From Chitinophaga agri (GTDB lineage Bacteria; Bacteroidota; Bacteroidia; Chitinophagales; Chitinophagaceae), in contig NZ_CP048113.1 of the NCBI RefSeq assembly GCF_010093065.1, positions 3,968,001 to 4,032,000 of the forward strand: a DNA stretch of 64,000 nt. Direction: 5' to 3'. Positions within the stretch are counted from its first letter, which is position 1. Every line of letters begins with the position of its first letter. Both the position numbers and the translations under genes were made by a program. The notes under the pieces are model-generated. The model made no database searches. It was not told where the DNA came from and saw nothing but the letters and a program-made list of their open reading frames with translations. Of this stretch, positions 43,150-50,015 are shown piece after piece.

Positions 43150-44982
43150 ATGGTCAGATCTAGCTTACTTTCTCTCTTCCTGTTCGCTGCCATGACAGCC
43201 GGCGCACAAACAAATAACTATAAAGCCATCAATGCCCACTCCCATAATGACTATGAACAGCCGATACCATTCCTGACGGCATATGTACGTCACTACGGTT
43301 CTATAGAAGCAGATGTATTTGAACGTAACGGGCAGCTATTCGCTGCGCATAAAGAAGAAGCCATTCTCGCGGACCGTACACTGGAAAAACTCTATCTGCA
43401 GCCATTACAGGAGCAGATAAAAAAGAACGGGGGGACTGCCTATAAGAACAGTACGGATACCTTGCAGCTGATGATCGACTTCAAGACCACCGGCATTCCT
43501 ACAATGAAGGCACTGGTAAAAATACTGGACCGTTACCCGACCATCTCTAAGAACCCGACCGTTGTGATCACCATCAGTGGCGATCAACCAGCACCTGCGC
43601 TGTGGTCACAATATCCTGCGTACATTCATTTCGATGGAAAACGCGGCGCCACCTATACGGCAGCACAGGAAAAACGTATCCCGATGTACAGCGTGGATAT
43701 CAAACAATTTACCAACTGGAATGGTAAAGGAATTATCGTAAAAGCAGAGAGAGAGCAGATGCAGCACTGGATCGATAGCGTACACCAGGCTGGCAAAAAA
43801 GTGCGTTTCTGGGGCGTAGCAGACAATGTGAACGCCTGGAAGACCCAGATGAACATGGGCGCAGACTATATCGGTACCGACCTGGTAGAAGATATGGCCA
43901 AATTCCTGTCCAACAGGCAAAACATTGAATACAACGGCACTGCCGCTACACATACTTTATACAAAGCCCGCTATGTGAACAACGACAGCATGGGCAAAGT
44001 GAACAACGTGATCCTGCTGATCGGCGATGGTATGGGCCTGACGCAGGTATACGCTGGTTTTACCGGTAACCACGGTCAGCTGAACGTATTGCAGATGAAG
44101 AATATCGGCTTTTCAAAAACGTATTCAGCAGACAGCTACATCACGGATTCTGCCGCAGGTGGTACGGCCATGGCCTCCGGCAAGAAGACCAATAACCGCT
44201 ATGTGGGTGTAGATGCTACCGGCGTTCGTATACCGGCGATTCCGGATGTCATTGCCCCTAAGGGCTACAACAGTGCGGTGATCAGCGCCGGCGATATTAC
44301 CGATGCGACACCAGCCGCCTTCTTCGGACATGTACCTGACAGAAGTATGGAAGACTCAATTGCTGCCGGCTTCCTGAACACGCCTGTCAGTATCCTGATC
44401 GGTGGTGGTCCTCAGCATTTCGTGCAGCGCAAAGATGGCCGCGATCTGTCTAAAATACTGCAGCAAAAAGGCTATACCTTCAGCACCAACCTGGATGAAC
44501 TGAATAATATGCAGTCAGATAAATTCATCATACTGGATCCGCGTGCGGAACGCTCCATGCTGAAAGGCAGAGGCGAGTTCCTGACACAATCGCTGGAAAA
44601 GTCCATCGCCTCGCTGCGTAGACAACAGAAAGGATTCTTTATCATGGCGGAAGGTGCGCAGATCGATTATGGCGGTCACGCAAACGTAGTACCTTATGTC
44701 GCAACCGAGATGATGGATTTTGACAAGGCGATCGGAGCGGCTATGAAATTTGCAGATGAAGATGGTCATACATTAGTGATCGTTACGGCCGACCATGAAA
44801 CCGGTGGTTTATCCCTGCTGGATGGTAATTTTTCCAAAGGATATGTAGAAGGACATTTCAGTACGAATGACCATACGTCAGTAATGGTGCCGGTATTTGC
44901 CTACGGTCCGCATTCGCTGGATTTCAGAGGTGTATATGAGAATACCGAGATCTTCGCGAAGATCATCGCCCTGCTGCAATAG
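43150..44982 (+). CDS. Exported fusion: PLC-like phosphodiesterase and alkaline phosphatase
   Basis: The 610-residue protein has a signal peptide (residues 1-19) and two enzymes. The N-terminal part (about 25-260) is PLC/GDPD-like (INAHSHNDYEQPIPFLTAYVRH, SIEADVFERNGQLFAAHKEE, WGVADNVNAWKTQMNMGADYIGTDLVEDM). The C-terminal part (about 285-608) is an alkaline phosphatase: IGDGMG (Asp293), nucleophile Ser334 in TDSAAGGTA, GHVPDR, EGAQIDYGGHAN, TADHETGGL, and STNDHTS. It could cut phosphodiesters to phosphomonoesters and then release phosphate in the periplasm. It follows the SusC/SusD pair and so may process their cargo. Confidence 0.93.
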   Translation: MVRSSLLSLFLFAAMTAGAQTNNYKAINAHSHNDYEQPIPFLTAYVRHYGSIEADVFERNGQLFAAHKEEAILADRTLEKLYLQPLQEQIKKNGGTAYKNSTDTLQLMIDFKTTGIPTMKALVKILDRYPTISKNPTVVITISGDQPAPALWSQYPAYIHFDGKRGATYTAAQEKRIPMYSVDIKQFTNWNGKGIIVKAEREQMQHWIDSVHQAGKKVRFWGVADNVNAWKTQMNMGADYIGTDLVEDMAKFLSNRQNIEYNGTAATHTLYKARYVNNDSMGKVNNVILLIGDGMGLTQVYAGFTGNHGQLNVLQMKNIGFSKTYSADSYITDSAAGGTAMASGKKTNNRYVGVDATGVRIPAIPDVIAPKGYNSAVISAGDITDATPAAFFGHVPDRSMEDSIAAGFLNTPVSILIGGGPQHFVQRKDGRDLSKILQQKGYTFSTNLDELNNMQSDKFIILDPRAERSMLKGRGEFLTQSLEKSIASLRRQQKGFFIMAEGAQIDYGGHANVVPYVATEMMDFDKAIGAAMKFADEDGHTLVIVTADHETGGLSLLDGNFSKGYVEGHFSTNDHTSVMVPVFAYGPHSLDFRGVYENTEIFAKIIALLQ

Positions 44983-45001
44983 ACAATTACAGCACTATCA
45001 T

Positions 45002-45044
45002 GATAAAAAGAAAGCGGTTCAAGATGAACCGCTTTCTTTTTATC
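45002..45044. terminator. Bidirectional terminator between convergent genes
   Basis: A perfect 19-bp stem (45002-45020 with 45026-45044; core AAAGCGGTTC/GAACCGCTTT) over a 5-nt loop, with A-run and T-run on opposite sides. It serves the phosphatase (plus) and the GyrB-like gene (minus). Confidence 0.9.
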
Positions 45045-45057
45045 TCAGCAAATGATA

Positions 45058-46176
45058 TTAATCTTCTTTCCTTTTGAACTTGTCGTATACCCGCTTTCTG
45101 TCTCCTTTGTTACTTTCCAGGTGCTTCAACACCATCTTTTTCACATACTTACGCACGTCTCTTTTCAGTCCCGGCATATCCAGCTTGTTCTTACCTACAC
45201 CACCATACGTCAGCGGCTCTCCCTTTACTGCCGCAAACAATACCAGCTGTTTACCAATGCGTTTTTTCGTCACCTTCAGGTCCCACTCTTCTTTTTCGCC
45301 TACTGCTGTAAACGCATCTTCCAGGCCCTTTATCACACCCTCCACGAGTGAGCCATGTTCCTTGGTATTTTCATTATCTGCATAGGAACGGATATAGGGA
45401 TCCGGATGTGTGGTGTAGATATGATGATATTTGAGAATGATATGAATGATATATCCGTTGATAGCGGTCTTCAGTTCCAGGGGTAACCAGCTGTTCACAT
45501 GGCCATAATAATGTTTGTCCAGCAGGTCATGAAACAACTCACTGATGCCATTCTTAAAATGAAATACATTACGCTGAAACTCTTCCCCATTATCCGTACT
45601 AACGATCTTCAGACCTGGATTGAGGTAAGCCATCTGCTGTAACATAGTATTTGTAGGAATATAGGCCGGCTGATTATCCTTAAACAGGTCGCCATCGAGC
45701 CAGCAGTCGACCCGGATACTACCCGGCTCTTCCGCCGCTGGCTTCGTCAGTATTTCATAACTCCCCTTTGAACTGATCAGGGAAACTTCCACATCCGTTG
45801 TGATACGTATCAGTGTGGTAGCACCATATCCCACCAGCAGGGCTGTCTTGAAGTTCTTACCGGATCCGGTCTCTTCCAGGAAAGCGATCTCGTGTTGCAG
45901 TTCATCTATAGACGCGCCGGTGATCAACATGCTGATGTGATTATCAGCACTGAACGTAATTTCGATACCTGTTATGCCTGTTACATCTTCGAGATAATCA
46001 GTGATGACCAGTTTGATCAGTCGTCTGATACCGTAGCTATTCATCGATCCCAGGTACATGACCGGTCGCCTGCGTATAGATTCGATGATACTGTGAGAAG
46101 GCCGTCCATTCATAGTTTTCTGCTTTACAGCCTGCAATGTAAAGCAATCATTGCAGAAGAATACACTGTCGGCCAT
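45058..46176 (-). CDS. Degenerate stand-alone GyrB/ParE-like N-terminal protein
   Basis: The 372-residue protein aligns by eye with the GHKL ATPase plus transducer part of GyrB/ParE, without the TOPRIM domain. Shared points are ESIRRRPVMYLGSMNSYGIRRLI (GyrB VRKRPGMYIG), AYLNPGLKIVSTD with VFHFKNGISELFHDLL, SYADNENTKEHGSLVEGVIKGLEDAF (GyrB NNI/GGTH segment), and GVGKNKLDMP (GyrB QTKDKL loop). Key ATPase residues look lost: the ELVDNAIDE helix is KLVITDYLED, and the DDGRGIP loop is LITGASID. It probably binds no ATP or binds it differently. The first 21 residues have CNDC, and a start at 46113 is possible. It is divergent from the caspase operon. Confidence 0.7.
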   Translation of the reverse strand: MADSVFFCNDCFTLQAVKQKTMNGRPSHSIIESIRRRPVMYLGSMNSYGIRRLIKLVITDYLEDVTGITGIEITFSADNHISMLITGASIDELQHEIAFLEETGSGKNFKTALLVGYGATTLIRITTDVEVSLISSKGSYEILTKPAAEEPGSIRVDCWLDGDLFKDNQPAYIPTNTMLQQMAYLNPGLKIVSTDNGEEFQRNVFHFKNGISELFHDLLDKHYYGHVNSWLPLELKTAINGYIIHIILKYHHIYTTHPDPYIRSYADNENTKEHGSLVEGVIKGLEDAFTAVGEKEEWDLKVTKKRIGKQLVLFAAVKGEPLTYGGVGKNKLDMPGLKRDVRKYVKKMVLKHLESNKGDRKRVYDKFKRKED

Positions 46177-46482
46177 AAGATAATATACCCAGGCAGCCGA
46201 CGTACTGACTGCCGGAATAAGCGCCTACTTACAACCAATTATTCTTTAATACATAACACATTACAATATGTCAATTAAACTTGTTCACATCCGGCAGGTA
46301 GCGTAATTTTATGCATAGATACAACACCACAGCAACGAGATACAAAGACGGATTTTTTTCAATAGCATACTTTTACATACACCCCAAACAGCAACACATG
46401 TATCATACCATTATGCAGACCGTACCGGCATTCCTCCCGGAGGCTGCGTACATTATTATTCAACAGAAAAATCAGTAGCCCC
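46177..46482. other. Divergent promoter region of the caspase locus
   Basis: The 306-nt gap between the GyrB-like gene and the caspase operon is A/T-rich. No exact TAnnTTTG motif at a suitable position and no strong operator was found, and no gene is seen. It is short enough for shared regulation. Confidence 0.5.
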
Positions 46483-47580
46483 ATGACTCCGCAAACTGTA
46501 ATATCCGAAACACCCCTTCCCCCGGCTACGGCCCTTTGTGAAGAAGTTGTCAATGAAAATCTGTTAAAAGGTTTACCTGTTAACGAAGAAGATTATGCCA
46601 TCATTGTAGGCGTCAGCCATTATATGAGTCTTGCCCCGTTGAACGGGCCTATCACAGATGCCTGCCGGTTAAAGAACTGGCTCATCAAAGCCGATGGCGG
46701 CAATATTCATCCACAGCATGTATTCTTTATTCCATCCGCTCCGGGTAGTCAGACGCCCGATCAGATGTCTATTGACAAAGCGCTGTCCGACATCCTGCAG
46801 ATGGCAGCAGCCAAACCTGCCCGCCGGCTCTACTTTTATTTCTCGGGCCATGGTTTTGGCTCCAACTGGGAAGTGAATGGGATGTGCCTGCCTATCTGGT
46901 CGCCCAGTTTTTACAATGCCGCACTTTCATCTAAGGCCTACCTGGATCTACTGGTGGAAAAAGACCTGTTCCAGGAGGTCTATTTCTTCCTGGACTGCTG
47001 CCGTGACAAAAAGATCAACACCAAGCCCCTGCACTCTATGCTGGGCGGCGCCCGTCCTGGCGGTGCGAATACGATGGCGGTACTGCTCTATGCATCCGAA
47101 TATGAAAATGCGGCCTGGGAAGGCATGATGAATACTGATGGAAGTCTGCAGGTACATGGCTATTTCTCCAGAGCATTGATGGAAGCATTGAATGGTGGCG
47201 CTGTTAATAACAACGGCGACATTACCATCACCAGTTTCATAGACTACATCCGGGAAAAAACAGAGTCTTACGCACAGGAACGTAATCAGACACAGACGGT
47301 CCGCTCTGACATCAGAAATAACAAATACGGCATGAACTACGTGATACACCGCACCGGCAGGATTCCCGGCACCGTATTAACCATTACTTTCAAAACAGCC
47401 GGAGAGATCAGTCTGGACGGACCGGACCTGCATAACATCAAATCCGGTCCGGTACAGGCAGGCGAATCCTGGCTGGTACCACTGGGCAAAGGGTATCACC
47501 AGCTCACGAATAAAACGACCAAAACTTCCGCATTTATCACCATTGATGGTACACTTAAAACCATGCAATATGACTTCTGA
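46483..47580 (+). CDS. Caspase-like (C14) peptidase with C-terminal beta domain
   Basis: The 365-residue protein has a caspase-fold domain (about 36-290): YAIIVGVSHYMSLAPLNGPITDACRLKNWL, then the catalytic His123 in YFYFSGHGFG and Cys173 in FFLDCCRDKK. A C-terminal extension (about 295-365, ITFKTAGEISLDGPDLHNIKSGP) looks like a small beta-sandwich. There is no signal peptide, so it acts in the cytoplasm. Bacterial caspase-like proteases cleave after basic or acidic residues and are often effectors of cell death or phage defence. The next gene overlaps it by 11 nt, which indicates tight coupling. Confidence 0.9.
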   Translation: MTPQTVISETPLPPATALCEEVVNENLLKGLPVNEEDYAIIVGVSHYMSLAPLNGPITDACRLKNWLIKADGGNIHPQHVFFIPSAPGSQTPDQMSIDKALSDILQMAAAKPARRLYFYFSGHGFGSNWEVNGMCLPIWSPSFYNAALSSKAYLDLLVEKDLFQEVYFFLDCCRDKKINTKPLHSMLGGARPGGANTMAVLLYASEYENAAWEGMMNTDGSLQVHGYFSRALMEALNGGAVNNNGDITITSFIDYIREKTESYAQERNQTQTVRSDIRNNKYGMNYVIHRTGRIPGTVLTITFKTAGEISLDGPDLHNIKSGPVQAGESWLVPLGKGYHQLTNKTTKTSAFITIDGTLKTMQYDF

Positions 47581-49123
47581 CCTGCCTACCTATACACTCA
47601 CTGTTTCTGCCGTAGGTGTGATGGCTGATTTCGCCCATCTCACAGTTTACAATGGCTTCCTGGAAGATATTGCCAGGGGATATGAACAGCTTGAACTGAC
47701 CCTTAAACCAGGATTGTATAGCATCACCCTTAAACTGGATGGTAATATTATCCGGGAACATGTACGCCTCTCGGAGAATATGCATGTGCAGATCCCTACT
47801 CCACCGGTATATGCTTCGCTGGTGGCAGATAAATTTGAATCCTCTCACGAATATTATACACTGAATGCACATCAGTACAGTCTTGAAACAACGGTCAAAA
47901 AAGGACACAAAAAAGGCGGCGCTATCTTCCTTTTCTTCCGGTATACAGATGTGCATAAACGACGTGAACTGAACAATGACCAGACATCTCTCGGAGAAGG
48001 CTTCTCTCTCCTGGATGCCCGGCGTCAGGTGCTGTACAAATTGCAGGGGCCTGATATCAGAGAAGATACAGATGCAGGCTGGCTGGCCTTTCATGCAATA
48101 TTACCGGAAGGGATCTATTACCTGCATTACAGCGGGCATACCGCAAAAACAGGCCTGCCATCCGACAACGATCTACCTGCCCGGGAAATCCCCCTGCAGG
48201 TATTCCGGAGCAGCGGGGAATCGCAGGGCGCCGCAGGTCAGTACTGGCAAACGCAGGTTTTCCTGACCTTTGGCTATGGTCCTATCTTTCCTTCCATGAG
48301 CATCTTCATAGCACCCCGTCAACAGGGATTTGTAAATGATGATGAAGGCAATTACCGCATCGACGGACTCCGCCACAAATTCCACAACGGTGTCTATATC
48401 CTGCCAAAGAAAGTGCTGCAGGAATTTGAACAGGGACAGTTCACTTCTCCGATGAAAGGGTTGCTGGCTGCCTACGTATATTTCAGTAGTCCGGAAAATG
48501 ACAGGGAACTGCTTTTCAGGAATGTCACCGAACACCTGCCTGCCTTACTCGGGCATGATACGCCTGATGTAAAAGCATTGCAGATCATGGCAGCACAATA
48601 CTACAAAGACCCCATTCCGGAGATATTCCTGAGCGAGCCCTGCATGTTCATGGCAGGCATCCGGGCGATCATCCGTGCGTCTATCAGACATCCTGACGTG
48701 ATCGTGGATGATAGTTTGCTGGAGTATATTACTGACAAGCTATACAACGATATGGTCTGGACCTCCTATCAGCCCGCCCCGTTGCCCGTACCTAAGACAA
48801 AGACAGCCCCGCTGGCGCGCAATTCCATGACCTCGAGCATTGTGAGTGTGGTGGAAAAGATCATTGGTGACGAGACCTCGCCGGAGGAGATTGGTAAGCG
48901 CCTGCTGCAATCACAAACTGTCAGCACGTTGCTCTATTATATTGAGAAATTGGATCACGAGCTGGATGTGAATGACCTGGCTAACAGACTGCAGATCCCG
49001 CCTAATGTGGTGCGGAAGACGGTGCAGCATATTCTTACATTCTCGGAAAGCATCCGTGATGCGGAAAGGACACCGGAGCAGTTTAGTGTAAGGAATATTA
49101 ACAAATTAAAAAACATACATTGA
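47570..49123 (+). CDS. Unknown protein encoded between two caspase genes
   Basis: The 517-residue protein (start ATG 47570; an earlier in-frame ATG at 47543 lies deeper in the caspase gene) belongs to no family I recognise. The first 95 residues form a beta-rich segment like a PEGA or carboxypeptidase-regulatory domain (LELTLKPGLYSITLKLDGNIIREHVRL). The middle is mixed, with GLLAAYVYFSSPENDRELLFRNV and PEIFLSEPCMFMAGIRAIIRAS. The last 90 residues are helical with a winged-helix-like stretch (LDVNDLANRLQIPPNVVRKTVQHIL). It may be a scaffold, a target or an inhibitor of the caspases; this is inferred from position only. Confidence 0.65.
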   Translation: MTSDLPTYTLTVSAVGVMADFAHLTVYNGFLEDIARGYEQLELTLKPGLYSITLKLDGNIIREHVRLSENMHVQIPTPPVYASLVADKFESSHEYYTLNAHQYSLETTVKKGHKKGGAIFLFFRYTDVHKRRELNNDQTSLGEGFSLLDARRQVLYKLQGPDIREDTDAGWLAFHAILPEGIYYLHYSGHTAKTGLPSDNDLPAREIPLQVFRSSGESQGAAGQYWQTQVFLTFGYGPIFPSMSIFIAPRQQGFVNDDEGNYRIDGLRHKFHNGVYILPKKVLQEFEQGQFTSPMKGLLAAYVYFSSPENDRELLFRNVTEHLPALLGHDTPDVKALQIMAAQYYKDPIPEIFLSEPCMFMAGIRAIIRASIRHPDVIVDDSLLEYITDKLYNDMVWTSYQPAPLPVPKTKTAPLARNSMTSSIVSVVEKIIGDETSPEEIGKRLLQSQTVSTLLYYIEKLDHELDVNDLANRLQIPPNVVRKTVQHILTFSESIRDAERTPEQFSVRNINKLKNIH

Positions 49124-49146
49124 ATGCAATATCTTAATCACACCAC

Positions 49147-50010
49147 ATGACACAAGGCTATGCACTGCATATCGGACTGAATGCCGTCGATCCCAGTAAG
49201 TACGCCGGTTGGCACGGACAACTCTTCGCCTGTGAAAATGACGTGGCGGTGTATAAAAGTCTGGCGGAAAAAGCAGGTTTCCAGGAGATCCATATGTTAT
49301 TAACATCCGACGCCACTACGGACAATGTATTACAGCACCTCCGTGATGCAGCTGCGCAACTGGTATCGGGTGATATGCTCCTGTTGACGTACTCCGGGCA
49401 TGGTGGCGCACTGATTGACAGTAATCATGATGAGACTGATAATTTTGGAGAGATGAGCGGATTTGATGAGACATGGTGTTTGTATGACCGGCAACTGATA
49501 GATGATGAGCTGTGTGACTGCTTCGGTCAGTTCAGTGAAGGCGTCCGTATACTGGTCTTTTCAGATAGTTGTCACTCGGGATCTGTGGCAAAGCTTGCAG
49601 CTCCTGTCGATATGCATACAACTTCAGATCCTGTGACTATCCCACGTGCGAGATTCGCACCACTGGATGTGCTGATGCGTACCTATAATACGCATAAAGC
49701 CACCTATGACACCATACAGGCACCGCTTAAGACCCGGCAGGATGATATCCGGGCCTACGTTATTCAATTCGGCGCCTGTCAGGATGATGAACTGGCCATG
49801 GAAGTATCCGGTAACGGGTTATTCACTGCGCAGTTACAGCAAGCCATGCAGGAACCGGTCATTAATTACACAGCACTTTTCAGCGTGATAGAGCGTGGTT
49901 TTAACGGCAGGCAGCATCCTAACCTGTTTCATTATGGCAATAAGGCGTATGATTTTATGGGTCAGGCGCCTTTCAGTATACAGTCAGCGCCTGTGAATGT
50001 GCAGCGATAA
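49147..50010 (+). CDS. Second caspase-like (C14) peptidase
   Basis: The 287-residue protein is a plain caspase-fold domain with YALHIGLNAVDPSKYAGWHGQLFACENDVAVYKSLAEKAGF at the start, catalytic His85 in LTYSGHGG and Cys142 in FSDSCHSGS. It is distinct from the first caspase: the Cys motif is DSCHSG rather than DCCRDK, and it lacks the C-terminal beta domain. It resembles bacterial orthocaspases. It starts 23 nt after the middle protein and probably shares its transcript. The TPR kinase gene converges with it with only 5 nt between the stops. Confidence 0.92.
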   Translation: MTQGYALHIGLNAVDPSKYAGWHGQLFACENDVAVYKSLAEKAGFQEIHMLLTSDATTDNVLQHLRDAAAQLVSGDMLLLTYSGHGGALIDSNHDETDNFGEMSGFDETWCLYDRQLIDDELCDCFGQFSEGVRILVFSDSCHSGSVAKLAAPVDMHTTSDPVTIPRARFAPLDVLMRTYNTHKATYDTIQAPLKTRQDDIRAYVIQFGACQDDELAMEVSGNGLFTAQLQQAMQEPVINYTALFSVIERGFNGRQHPNLFHYGNKAYDFMGQAPFSIQSAPVNVQR

Positions 50011-50015
50011 AGTGA

